The notes beneath the pieces were generated by a model that was given only the letters and a program-made list of their open reading frames with translations, was not told the DNA's origin and made no database searches. From an uncultured Sphingomonadaceae bacterium (lineage in GTDB: Bacteria; Pseudomonadota; Alphaproteobacteria; Sphingomonadales; Sphingomonadaceae), in the NCBI GenBank assembly GCA_938016505.1, contig CALLWN010000318.1:1-17697 (forward strand): a stretch of DNA of 17,697 nucleotides, written 5' to 3'. Numbering within the stretch: the first letter of the stretch is position 1; each line of letters opens with the position of its first letter. Positions 7,099-14,850 of this stretch are shown here, piece after piece. The translations under genes were made by a program, and so were the position numbers.

Positions 7099-7614
7099 TC
7101 AACGGGCGAAATGGGCGTAGGACGGGTCATCCGCGCCGCGCGCGCCGAAGCTGAAGCCCGGCATGTTCGCCCGGTCCCAGATGTCGCTGTTCGGCGCGGT
7201 CGAGCTCCAGTCGTAGACCGCGTGGCGGCGTGTGATGCGCCACTGGCCGTCGCGCCGGGCGAAGCGGTCGAGATAGCGGCCTGCTGCGACCATGGTCTGC
7301 TCCCCGCTTTCGCCGGGGAGCACATGGTGGGCGAGGAAATAGCTTTCACCCCGGGCCTCGTCGCCGTCAACCTCGATCAGGACATTGCCGATGAGATGCT
7401 GGGTACGGACCATGCCGCCGAGAACTCCCATCACCCATGGCACGAAATCGGTTGCCGTGCCGCTGAACAGGCCATGATCGTCGGTGGCATCCGGGTGGAA
7501 GAGGCTCTTGAGCAGCTCGGCGTCGCAGCGATCGATCGCGCGGGCCATCCGGAGAACAAGCTTGGTGCAGGCTTCCCTGGCGAGAAGGCGCTCGAGGCGC
7601 GGGTCGAGGTCCAT
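7099..7614 (-). CDS. SnoaL/NTF2-like protein, third of the tandem set
   Basis: This is the last gene of the - strand Rieske operon, about 171 residues long. It has the SnoaL_4-type layout seen in both upstream neighbours: LVLRMARAIDRCD, LFHPDATDDHG, RTQHLIGNVLIEVDGD, an AGRYLDRFARRDGQWRI block, and a C-terminal tail ending ARGADDPSYAHFAR. Compared with bile-acid 7alpha-dehydratase BaiE, the pocket Asp (D28) and His (H73) are kept. The position of the catalytic Tyr holds M23, so chemistry may differ or be lost. The ATG at 7614 is preferred, since GGAG lies seven bases ahead and it starts just after the upstream stop. An ATG at 7641 would overlap the upstream gene by 26 bases. Confidence 0.87.
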   Translation of the reverse strand: MDLDPRLERLLAREACTKLVLRMARAIDRCDAELLKSLFHPDATDDHGLFSGTATDFVPWVMGVLGGMVRTQHLIGNVLIEVDGDEARGESYFLAHHVLPGESGEQTMVAAGRYLDRFARRDGQWRITRRHAVYDWSSTAPNSDIWDRANMPGFSFGARGADDPSYAHFAR

Positions 7615-7615
7615 G

Positions 7616-8122
7616 TCAGGCTCCGCTGTGGAGAGGGTCATCCGCGCCGCGGGCGCCGTGCCGCCCGAGCGTGCCGTAGAGCGGGCCGTCCCACTGGCAG
7701 GTCGAGGGGCCGTTGCGGTTCCAGTCCATCACGTAGCGGCGAAGTGCGAGCCGCCATTCCCCGCCGCGCTTTTCGAGACGGTCGAGGTAGCGCCCGCCCA
7801 CCTCCATCTCCTGCGGCCCGTCGGGGCTGTCAACCTCGTGCCAGGCGCGGCAGTAGGTCTCCGCCGTCGCCCGGTCGCCCTCCACCTCGATCAGCATGTT
7901 GCCGAGGAAATGCTGGGTCCGGCGCATCTGGCGGAGCGCTGCGACCGTTGCCTCCGACCAGGCGGCGGCATCGATCGGGCCGCTGCCATAGTCGCACTGG
8001 GCGCCCGGCCACCACAGGCCGAGCAGCAGGGGAAGGTCGCAGCGGTCAATCGCGCGGGCATAGCGGTACAGCACATCGGCAATCGCGAGCCGGTCGGCGA
8101 GCTGTTCGGGAGCAGCGGTCAT
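7616..8122 (-). CDS. SnoaL/NTF2-like protein, second of the tandem set
   Basis: The 168-residue protein starts at an ATG at 8122 that overlaps the stop of the upstream SnoaL-like gene (ATGA). A longer in-frame opening to 8584 merely shadows that gene. It shares its plan with its neighbours: YRYARAIDRCD, QMRRTQHFLGNMLIEVEGDRA, GGRYLDRLEKRGGEWRL, then MDWNRNGPS and an RGADDP tail. Y21, D26 and H71 fall where BaiE has its Tyr, Asp and His, so a dehydratase or isomerase active site is possible. The LLLGLWWPGAQCDYG block replaces the usual FHPDA. It could instead be a structural beta-like partner of the Rieske enzyme, which has the same fold, but none of the three paralogues looks like a canonical beta subunit. 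Confidence 0.87.
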   Translation of the reverse strand: MTAAPEQLADRLAIADVLYRYARAIDRCDLPLLLGLWWPGAQCDYGSGPIDAAAWSEATVAALRQMRRTQHFLGNMLIEVEGDRATAETYCRAWHEVDSPDGPQEMEVGGRYLDRLEKRGGEWRLALRRYVMDWNRNGPSTCQWDGPLYGTLGRHGARGADDPLHSGA

Positions 8123-8646
8123 CGCGTGCGCAACGCCTCCCGGCGGCAGCTGAGATCGTGGGGGGCGCGCGCCCCCATGGGGAAGGGCTGGACCCGCAGC
8201 AGCGCGTCGGCCGCAGGCTCGGTCCTGAGCCAGTCCACCAGTTCGCTGCGATGGGCGATCTTCCAGACGCCGGCGCGCCGCTCGTAGCGGTCGACGTAGC
8301 GGCCGGCGATGAACAGGTCCTTCGCCTCGCCTGCCTCCTCGATCCGGTGGAAGGCCTGGAAATAGACTTCGCCGAAGGCGAGGTCGGCGGTCTCGAAGTC
8401 GATCCGGACCTGGCCGATCATGTGGTGGTTGGCAGCGTGCGCGGCGAGCACGCCTTGCGCAAAGGCGACGAAGCCGTCGGCGGCGCCCTTGAAGGCCGCG
8501 CCATAGTCGGTTGTCGCATCGTCGTGGAACACCGAGCGGTGGAGCGCCGGGTCGAGCCGGTCCTGGGCGCGCATGTAGTCGCACAGCAGATCGTAGATGG
8601 CGTGCCAGCTTGTCAGCCGGTCGAGGGGGTCGAAGGCCTCAGTCAT
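8119..8646 (-). CDS. SnoaL/NTF2-like protein, first of the tandem set
   Basis: The 175-residue protein begins eight bases inside the end of the - strand Rieske gene, and its stop overlaps the next start. Its conserved blocks are DLLCDYMRAQDRLD, VFHDDATTDYGAAFKG, AANHHMIGQVRIDF, GRYVDRYERRAGVWKI and a C-terminal GARAPHDLSCRRE tail. Y24, D29 and H75 match the Tyr-Asp-His set of BaiE-like dehydratases. The tail echoes the ARGADDP endings of the two paralogues, which indicates an old tandem duplication followed by strong divergence. It is likely cytosolic with no signal peptide. A role acting on the product of the Rieske oxygenase is inferred from the tight coupling; the reaction is unknown. Confidence 0.87.
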   Translation of the reverse strand: MTEAFDPLDRLTSWHAIYDLLCDYMRAQDRLDPALHRSVFHDDATTDYGAAFKGAADGFVAFAQGVLAAHAANHHMIGQVRIDFETADLAFGEVYFQAFHRIEEAGEAKDLFIAGRYVDRYERRAGVWKIAHRSELVDWLRTEPAADALLRVQPFPMGARAPHDLSCRREALRTR

Positions 8647-10015
8647 GGCCGAGATACTGGTCGAGCGTCAGGTGGAAGCGGCGGATTCGCGCTTCCTGGT
8701 AGTTGCCGAGCGTCTGGCCGCGCTTCACCGAGGCCAGGAAGCCGCGATACTGGGCGGCGAGATTGCCGGTGTCCTGGTCGTAGACAGCCCCCAGCCCGGG
8801 GTTCATGCCAGGCGCGCTCGCATAGGACTGGTCGGCGCTGAGCGGGATCGGCTCGGGCGGGAGGGCAAGGCCGGTTCCATCGGGCACGATCCTGAGGAAC
8901 AGGAGATCGAAGATGGTCCTTCCCGGGTCCATGCCGAGCGGCCGGAACCGGTAGACCATGGGGAGCGACACGCCCGGGAAGAGGCACATGTTGGGGAACA
9001 GATGATACTCGATCGAGTCGATCATCTCGCTGTCGGAAAAGTCCGAGAGGTCCACCCCCCAGTCCGCGCCGATCTCGGCGCGCAGCGTCTCGGCGAGCAC
9101 GGCGCGCGCGGTGCGGCCCTCGGGCACGCGCAGGCCATCGGGCCGCATCTTGTCCATGATGTCCTGCTCGGTCTGCGGCACGGTATAATGTGGGCTTGGC
9201 GTGCCGATGGTGTGGACGAAGCGGGTGACGAACGCGCTGAAGATGTCATAGCAGGCGTTGGCGTCGCCTGCAGTCGCAAGCCCCTGGGCGTGGGTCTCGT
9301 AGACATGGTAGGCCTCGAGGAAGGCCTCGAGCGCCGCCTTCCAGTTGGTGTCGAGCTCCTTCTGGATGTGGAGCGCAATCCGCCGCTTCGAGAGATCCCA
9401 GCGGCCGGTGAAATGCTCGGCAAGCGGCCCGAGCTGCGCCTCGAGCGGCGGAGCCCCGGGGTCCATGTTGACGAACACGAACCCGCCCCACAGCCCAACC
9501 CGGAAGCGCGGGAGCGCGAAGGCGGCGTCGGTCACATGGGGAAAGTCCCAGCGGCAGGGAATGTGCCTGAGCTGGCCGTCCAGCGTCCAGCTCCAGCCGT
9601 GGAACGGGCAGCGCAGCTCGGCCGCGCCGCCGCTGCTCGCAGGCGGCTTCAGCTGGGTGCCGCGGTGCATGCACACATTGGGGAAGGCGCGGATTTGGCC
9701 ATCCTCGCCGCGGACCACGAGGATGGCGTGGCGGCCGATCTCGTAGGTGATCCAGTCGCCCGGCTCGGGCAGATGCTCCTCGCGGCAGACCCACTGCCAG
9801 GTCCTTGGCCAGAGCTTGGTCATCTCCCGCTCGAAGAAGGCCGGCGAGACATAGCGGTCGTAGGGGATGTCGGCATCGCCGAGGAAGACGGGGCTTTCGG
9901 CGACGAGCGGCGGGTGGACCGGCCTGCCATCGGCGAGAATGATGTCGCGCGCCGACGGCCCCGGGCAGCGGGCCTCGCCGGGCTCAGCGGGCATCTGCAG
10001 GTCATCGGGCGCCAT
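8639..10015 (-). CDS. Rieske non-heme iron oxygenase, alpha subunit (B)
   Basis: The 458-residue oxygenase leads a four-gene - strand operon. Rieske cluster ligands are C115-x-H117 (CMHRG) and C136-x2-H139 (CPFHGW). The catalytic iron site is in NWKAALEAFLEAYHVYETH, with H237 and H242, bridging acid E234 and probable third ligand D415 in YDQDTGNLAAQ. The segment EYHLFPNMCLFPGVSLPMVYRFRP is typical of the C-terminal SRPBCC-like domain. The ATG at 10015 has GGGAGGA eight bases ahead; the longer opening to 10453 runs into the divergent gene and is rejected. It has exactly the same length as oxygenase C across the divergent promoter and shares its motif spacing, so the two are probably paralogues. 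It differs from oxygenase A. It needs electron-transfer partners not encoded here. Confidence 0.92.
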   Translation of the reverse strand: MAPDDLQMPAEPGEARCPGPSARDIILADGRPVHPPLVAESPVFLGDADIPYDRYVSPAFFEREMTKLWPRTWQWVCREEHLPEPGDWITYEIGRHAILVVRGEDGQIRAFPNVCMHRGTQLKPPASSGGAAELRCPFHGWSWTLDGQLRHIPCRWDFPHVTDAAFALPRFRVGLWGGFVFVNMDPGAPPLEAQLGPLAEHFTGRWDLSKRRIALHIQKELDTNWKAALEAFLEAYHVYETHAQGLATAGDANACYDIFSAFVTRFVHTIGTPSPHYTVPQTEQDIMDKMRPDGLRVPEGRTARAVLAETLRAEIGADWGVDLSDFSDSEMIDSIEYHLFPNMCLFPGVSLPMVYRFRPLGMDPGRTIFDLLFLRIVPDGTGLALPPEPIPLSADQSYASAPGMNPGLGAVYDQDTGNLAAQYRGFLASVKRGQTLGNYQEARIRRFHLTLDQYLGHD

Positions 10016-10245
10016 GGCCGATCCTCCCCTCGGCGGCAGCCTTTGCCGGCCGAAACATGGCCGAGCGCGGACTGCAAGCGGCTCAAGGATACCAGCGCGA
10101 CCCCGGCGCGAAAGCCCGCTCTTGTCAGGGGTCCGGGACTTAGCCTTCGGCCTCGTCGCTGCCGGATGCCGGCGTCCCTCACCTTTTCGCAGGCTTTTCC
10201 GAGGCGGAATTTTCACATATGTGTGTATGAAAGTCGGAGTTTGCG
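10016..10245. promoter_or_regulatory. Divergent control region of the two main operons
   Basis: This 230-base gap separates the starts of two divergent Rieske genes and must hold both promoters. For the - strand, a weak TATCCT -10 lies at 10086-10091, with no clear -35. For the + strand, TTTTCC (10195-10200), 17 bases, then TATGTG (10218-10223) is a possible promoter. The AT-rich patch at 10205-10234 stands out from its GC-rich surroundings. I see no gene in the gap; openings crossing it are shadows. Confidence 0.5.
10211..10232. promoter_or_regulatory. Palindromic candidate operator upstream of oxygenase C
   Basis: A perfect 10-base palindrome, CACATATGTG, lies at 10214-10223. A wider imperfect inverted repeat has TTTCA at 10211-10215 and TGAAA at 10228-10232. 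It sits 14 bases before the ATG at 10246, and overlaps the best -10 candidate for that gene. The size suits a TetR-family dimer, and the TetR gene is in the operon downstream. Binding is inferred. Confidence 0.45.
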
Positions 10246-11622
10246 ATGGCGCAGCTGCAGCCGGCCGGGCACCCACCCGAACCGTCGATCCAGGCCATGC
10301 TCGATGCCGAGACGCGTCCCGTGCCGGACGTGCTTCGCGACTGCGGCACTGCCCGCGTCCCGGCCCGTCCGATCGACCGCGCCCGCTACACCTCTCCCTC
10401 CTTCGCCGCGCGCGAGGCTGCGCGGCTCTGGCCACGGGCGTGGCAGATGGCATGCCGAATCGAGGACATCCCCGAACCCGGCGACTATGTCGTCTACACG
10501 GTCGGGGCGCTGTCCTTCCTTGTCACCCGGGTGTCTTCGACGGAGATCGCAGCCCACGTCAACGCCTGCCTCCACCGCGGCCGGATGCTTCGCGAGGCCG
10601 ATGGCCATGCAACCGAATTCCGCTGCCCTTTCCACGGGTTCAGCTGGAACCTCGACGGCAGCTGCCGCAGCGTCGTCAACAGCTGGGACTTCCCCCATGT
10701 CGACCGCGAGACCTTCCGCCTGCCGCGCGCGCATGTTGCCACCTGGGGCGGCTTCGTCTTCATCAACCCCTCGCCAGAGCCCGAGCCGTTCGACGGCTTC
10801 CTCGAGTTTCTCCCCGCGCACTACGCAACGCGCGGCTGGGACCTTTCGGCGCGGGTGAAGGCAGTCCATGTGCGAAAGCACCACCGCTGCAACTGGAAGG
10901 TTGCGCTGGAAGCCTTCATCGAGAGCTTCCACGTGACCGAGACCCACCGCTCGGCCATGTCCTACCTCGGCGATGCCATGACCCAGTATGACGTTTGGGA
11001 GGGGGCGCGCACCACGCGGATGATTTCGCCGCGCGGTCTTGCGAGCCCCAACGGCCCGCCGCGCTCGGAAGAGGAGGTGTTCCGCGCCGGTCTGCGACCG
11101 GCGCTTGGCGCTGCTGCGGATGCCATGGAACTGCCCGCCGGGCAAACGGCGCGCGCAGCGCTTGCCGACATGCGCCGGCAGGCACTGATGGCCGAGGGGC
11201 TCGACGTGGCAGACGCGACCGACTGCGAGCTCATCGACACGATCCAGTACCATGTTTTCCCCAATCTCGTGCTCTGGGCCGGATGGGGCTCCTATCTCGT
11301 CTACCGCTTCCTGCCCGGGGCAACCGCCGACGCCTGCACGATGGAGATCATGTTCCTCCTGCCCGTCGCGCCAGGGAAGACCGTGCAGGCCGCGCGGGAG
11401 GCGCGGGACCTTGGCCCCGACGACAGCCATGGCCTCGCCCCCGAGCTCGGCGGCTTCGCTGCGGTGTTCGACGAGGACATGTCGAACCTCGCCGCGCTGC
11501 AGAAGGGCCTCAACGCCATGGCGACGACCGGCCCCGTCACTGGCCTCGTCCAGGAGGCCCGCATCCGTCATTTCCACGCCTGCCTCGACGCCTTCATGGC
11601 AGAGGACGGGCCGAGGCCGTGA
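10246..11622 (+). CDS. Rieske non-heme iron oxygenase, alpha subunit (C)
   Basis: The 458-residue oxygenase is the first gene of the five-gene + strand operon. [2Fe-2S] ligands are C108-x-H110 (CLHRG) and C127-x2-H130 (CPFHGF). The iron site lies in NWKVALEAFIESFHVTETH, with E226 as bridging acid and H229 and H234 as ligands; D411 in FDEDMSNLAALQ is the likely third. The block IQYHVFPNLVLWAGWGSYLVYRF parallels oxygenase B. GGAG seven bases upstream supports the ATG at 10246. The stop overlaps the P450 start as GTGA, so oxygenase and P450 are probably made together. An in-frame N-terminal region of about 55 residues before the Rieske domain is also seen in B. The substrate is unknown; a large hydrophobic cyclic compound is plausible given the P450 partner. 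Confidence 0.92.
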   Translation: MAQLQPAGHPPEPSIQAMLDAETRPVPDVLRDCGTARVPARPIDRARYTSPSFAAREAARLWPRAWQMACRIEDIPEPGDYVVYTVGALSFLVTRVSSTEIAAHVNACLHRGRMLREADGHATEFRCPFHGFSWNLDGSCRSVVNSWDFPHVDRETFRLPRAHVATWGGFVFINPSPEPEPFDGFLEFLPAHYATRGWDLSARVKAVHVRKHHRCNWKVALEAFIESFHVTETHRSAMSYLGDAMTQYDVWEGARTTRMISPRGLASPNGPPRSEEEVFRAGLRPALGAAADAMELPAGQTARAALADMRRQALMAEGLDVADATDCELIDTIQYHVFPNLVLWAGWGSYLVYRFLPGATADACTMEIMFLLPVAPGKTVQAAREARDLGPDDSHGLAPELGGFAAVFDEDMSNLAALQKGLNAMATTGPVTGLVQEARIRHFHACLDAFMAEDGPRP

Positions 11623-12845
11623 CTGCCCGGTTCGCGCCGCGCGCGCCCGGCTTCATGGTCGCCCCTCACGAGGCCTACCGGGCGCTTCGCGCCCAGGGAC
11701 CCATCTTCCACGAGGCCGATACCGGCATCTTCTACGTGCTCGATCATGCGCTTGCGATCGAGGTGCTGCGCGCGCCCGAGCGCTTCTCGAGCGCGGTCGA
11801 CCGCGCCGGAATGCGCGCCGGCGGGCTTCCGGCGGAAGTCCAGGCCATCCGCGCCAAGGGCTGGCCGCTAGCGCCCACCCTCTCCCACAATGACGGCCCC
11901 AGCCACGATGCCTTCCGCGCGCTGGTCGCGCCGCTGTTCATGCCGCGCGGGCTTGCCACCATCCGCCCCTTCATCGCCAGCCGCGTCGCTGAACTCGCGA
12001 AGAGGATTGCGCCTTGCGAGCAAATCGAGTTCGTTTCCGCCTTCGCCGTGCCATTGCCGATTGCCGTCATCGGCGAAATCCTCGGCATGCGTCACCTTGG
12101 CGACGACACCCTCAAGCGCTGGTCTGATGCCTTCGCCGACGAGCTCGGCTTCCTCACCTCCGACGCGCGCGCGGTCGAGATCGCCCGACTGACGCTTGCC
12201 TGCCACCAGGCGATGATGGCGCTGGTCGACGCGCGGCGCGGCAGCGACGGCGCCGATGCCATCACCCTGCTTGCCAATGCGACCATCGCCGGGCGGCCGC
12301 TCGAGGCTGGCGAGATCCTGTCGCTTCTCACCCAGCTCCTCGTCGCCGGCAACGAGACGACGACGGCGACGCTGGCCTTTGCCCTGCTCCGTCTCGCCAA
12401 GACGCCAGGGCTCTGGGCCCGGCTTTCGGCTGACCGCGCGCTCCTGCCGCGGTTCATCGAGGAAGTGCTTCGGCTCGACTGCCCGATCCAGGGCCAGTTC
12501 CGGCGCGCCGTCGCCGACACAAGGCTGGGCGGCATCGCCATCCCCGCCGGAAGCCTGCTCCACCTGCGCTTCGCCTCCGCCAACCGCGACGAGCGGGTCT
12601 TCGGCCCCGACGACGACACGGTCCGGCTCGACGGCAAGCCGGCAGCGCCGCATCTTGCCTTCGGCATGGGGCTGCACTTCTGCGTCGGGGCGGCGCTGTC
12701 GCGGTTCGAGCTCACCATCGCGCTGGAAGCGCTGCTCGACCGCTTCGCTGGCGTCAGCCTTGCCGCGGAGCAGGGTGCGCTCCCGTTCCGCACCCATTTC
12801 CACCATCGCAACCTGCTCGCCCTGCCTCTGGTGTTCCGGGCATGA
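11619..12845 (+). CDS. Cytochrome P450
   Basis: This is a soluble bacterial P450 of 408 residues. The I-helix oxygen-activation motif is AGNETT at 243-248. The K-helix ExxR is E282-V-L-R285. The heme loop is FGMGLHFCVG at 348-357, with C355 as the thiolate ligand. HNDGPSHDAFRALVAPLF matches the C-helix region that contacts heme propionate. No N-terminal membrane anchor is present, as expected for a class I enzyme that uses ferredoxin. The GTG at 11619 overlaps the oxygenase stop; a longer opening from 10995 is a shadow of the oxygenase gene. Bacterial P450s of this shape often hydroxylate terpenoids, steroids or fatty acids, but no CYP family can be assigned by eye. No ferredoxin gene is near, so electrons must come from elsewhere. 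Confidence 0.94.
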   Translation: MTARFAPRAPGFMVAPHEAYRALRAQGPIFHEADTGIFYVLDHALAIEVLRAPERFSSAVDRAGMRAGGLPAEVQAIRAKGWPLAPTLSHNDGPSHDAFRALVAPLFMPRGLATIRPFIASRVAELAKRIAPCEQIEFVSAFAVPLPIAVIGEILGMRHLGDDTLKRWSDAFADELGFLTSDARAVEIARLTLACHQAMMALVDARRGSDGADAITLLANATIAGRPLEAGEILSLLTQLLVAGNETTTATLAFALLRLAKTPGLWARLSADRALLPRFIEEVLRLDCPIQGQFRRAVADTRLGGIAIPAGSLLHLRFASANRDERVFGPDDDTVRLDGKPAAPHLAFGMGLHFCVGAALSRFELTIALEALLDRFAGVSLAAEQGALPFRTHFHHRNLLALPLVFRA

Positions 12846-13534
12846 CGTCGAGCGGTCAGCAAATGCTCGACAGCCTCCCCGATGCGACGCGGGCGCGCGA
12901 TGGCGAGTTCTCGAAAAGCGCCCGCACCCGCGTGCGGATCCTCGATGCTGCGCTCCGGCTGCTGGCGCGCGACGGCTATCAGCAGCTGGCCATCTCGGGC
13001 GTTGCAGCAGCGGCCGGCCTGTCGCGCGCTGCCATGATCTACCATTTCCCGACGCGGCGTGCGCTCGTCGAGGCGCTGGTCGCTCATGTCACACGGCTCA
13101 GGGTCGCGCGCTACGAGGCCGGGGTCGCTGCGATCCGCCACCGCCCCGATTTTGCCGAGCGGGCCGTGGAGCTTGCCTGGGAGCAGGCGCAGGATGAGGC
13201 GTTCGCGGCCTTCGCCGAGCTGGCGCAGGCCGCGCGGACCGATCCCGAACTCGGCGCCATCTTCCGCCCGGCGATGGCGGCGTTCGACTCCGCCCGGCGC
13301 GAGGCGGCAGCCCGGATCTTTCCGGACGAGCTGCGCGGCGTCACCGGGTTCGACCTCGCCCGCGACGTGGTCCGCTTCCTTGTCGAGGGGGTCACGCAGC
13401 AGCAGGGCGTGGTGTACGACAGGGACTCGCGCCTCGCCGCACTCAGGGCCTTCACGCGCCTGCTCGTGACCTCGGCCGAAGGGCGGGCGCTCCTCGAACG
13501 GGCCCTGGCCGAGGCCGGAAAGGGCGCGTGCTGA
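12842..13534 (+). CDS. TetR-family transcriptional regulator
   Basis: The 230-residue protein has a TetR N-terminal DNA-binding domain at about residues 28-80. RTRVRILDAALRLLARDGYQQLAISGVAAAAGLSRAAMIYHFPTR-type wording includes the helix-turn-helix and the YHF signature, starting with SARTRVRI near 26. The C-terminal part is helical and would bind a ligand. The start overlaps the P450 stop (ATGA) and the end overlaps the transporter gene by seven bases, so it is embedded in the operon it probably regulates. This suggests autoregulation through the palindrome near 10211-10232, and an inducer that is the substrate or a product of the oxygenases. An extra 25 residues precede the domain. Family call is sure; target and ligand are inferred. 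Confidence 0.93.
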   Translation: MTSSGQQMLDSLPDATRARDGEFSKSARTRVRILDAALRLLARDGYQQLAISGVAAAAGLSRAAMIYHFPTRRALVEALVAHVTRLRVARYEAGVAAIRHRPDFAERAVELAWEQAQDEAFAAFAELAQAARTDPELGAIFRPAMAAFDSARREAAARIFPDELRGVTGFDLARDVVRFLVEGVTQQQGVVYDRDSRLAALRAFTRLLVTSAEGRALLERALAEAGKGAC

Positions 13535-14844
13535 GCGCTGCCGCGACCGCGCCATGGCCCGCGGCGCGTGTCGCCTGGAGCGTGCTCGCCCTCCTCGCGC
13601 TCGCGAACATCCTCTCCTACCTCGACCGGATCATCGTCAATCTGCTTGTCGAGCCCATCAAGGCCGATCTCGCCATCTCGGACACGCAGTTCGGGATGCT
13701 GCAGGGGCTCGCCTTCGGCCTTTTCTACACGACGCTCGCGCTCCCGATCGGCCGCCTGGTCGATACCCGGCCGCGCAAGGCCATCATCGCCGCTGGAGTC
13801 TTCGTTTTCAGCCTCTTCTCCTTCCTCTCCGGCCTTGCCCGCAGCTTTGGCCAGCTGTTTGCCGCGCGGGTCGGGGTCGGCGCTGGCGAGGCCTCGCTCG
13901 CGCCCGCCGCCTTCTCGATGATCGCCGACCTGTTTCCGCCCGAGAAGCTCGGCTGCGCCATGTCGGTCTTCACCATGACCGCCTTCATCGGGATCGGGTT
14001 CGCCTATGTCGCCGGCGGCGCCAGCGTCGCCCTCGTCGCCGCTGCAGACATCTCGGGCTGGCCAGTCCTCGAGGATCTCGCCGGCTGGCAGCGGGTCTTC
14101 GTCCTCGTCGCCATCCCCGGGCTGGTGGTCGCCGCCGTCATCCTGCTGATCCCCGAGCCGGCGCGGCGGGGTCGCACGCGGAGAGGCGCAGTCCCGCTCG
14201 CCGAGGCCGCCGGCCATGTCTGGGGACGCCGCGCCGCCATTCTCCCGTTCTTCACCGGCTTCGCCCTCGTCACCCTGTCGAGTTACGCCTCGGCGGTCTG
14301 GACTCCCGCGCTCTTCATCCGGGCCTACCAGTGGACCCCGGCCGAAGTCGGGCTCGGCTACGGTCTCCTCACCCTCCTGTTCGCGCCTGCGGGCGCGCTG
14401 CTCGCGGGCCGGATCTGCGATTCGCTTGCTGCGCGCGGCGTCACCGATGCCCCGCTGCGGGTCGCGGCCTTCGGCTATGTTGGCACCGGCCTGTTCGGCG
14501 GCCTCGCGCCGCTCATGCCTTCGGGCGAGCTGGCGCTTGCCCTGTTCGCACCAGCAGTCCTGCTCGGCACCATTCCCTACCCGATGGCCGCAACCGCCCT
14601 CCAGCTCGCCACCCCCAACGAGCTTCGCGGCCAGGTGAGTGCGCTCTACATGCTCGTCATCAACACCGTGGGGCTGGGGCTCGGCCCGGTGATCGTCGGC
14701 GCGCTCTCCGACCGGCTCTTCACAGGGCCGGACGGCGTCCGCTACGGCCTCGCCCTCGTCAACGCCCTCTGCGCGCCGCTTGCCATGGCCGCCCTGCTCC
14801 GCGCGCTCCGCCCCTACCGCGCCATGCGCGCAGCCCAGGCGTGA
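13528..14844 (+). CDS. MFS transporter, spinster-like type
   Basis: The 438-residue membrane protein has about 12 hydrophobic segments arranged as two bundles. Segment 1 contains the D33-R34 pair (YLDRIIVNLL), followed by FGMLQGLAFGLFYTTLALP. MFS motif A follows as GRLVDTRPRK at 75-84. This wording is typical of the spinster/aromatic-acid-type MFS proteins found beside oxygenase genes in sphingomonads. It probably moves the substrate, or a product, across the inner membrane; direction cannot be told. The GTG start at 13528 has GGAAAGG ahead and overlaps the TetR stop. A short polar loop rich in Arg (ARRGRTRRG) lies near the middle, as expected for the cytoplasmic loop between the halves. Confidence 0.9.
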   Translation: MLSAAATAPWPAARVAWSVLALLALANILSYLDRIIVNLLVEPIKADLAISDTQFGMLQGLAFGLFYTTLALPIGRLVDTRPRKAIIAAGVFVFSLFSFLSGLARSFGQLFAARVGVGAGEASLAPAAFSMIADLFPPEKLGCAMSVFTMTAFIGIGFAYVAGGASVALVAAADISGWPVLEDLAGWQRVFVLVAIPGLVVAAVILLIPEPARRGRTRRGAVPLAEAAGHVWGRRAAILPFFTGFALVTLSSYASAVWTPALFIRAYQWTPAEVGLGYGLLTLLFAPAGALLAGRICDSLAARGVTDAPLRVAAFGYVGTGLFGGLAPLMPSGELALALFAPAVLLGTIPYPMAATALQLATPNELRGQVSALYMLVINTVGLGLGPVIVGALSDRLFTGPDGVRYGLALVNALCAPLAMAALLRALRPYRAMRAAQA

Positions 14845-14850
14845 AGCCCG

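Noticed and set aside
6649..8646. SnoaL-like proteins as canonical Rieske beta subunits
   Set aside because: They share the fold, but three copies keep BaiE-like pocket residues in most cases and the alpha subunits have an alpha-only type Glu bridge; kept as an alternative only.
7087..8841. 584-codon open frame on the + strand across the SnoaL genes
   Set aside because: The - strand carries three paralogous proteins with conserved motifs; the + frame is low-complexity and unmatched.
8597..10858. 753-codon open frame on the + strand
   Set aside because: It is antisense to Rieske oxygenase B and then out of frame with oxygenase C; no motif was found.
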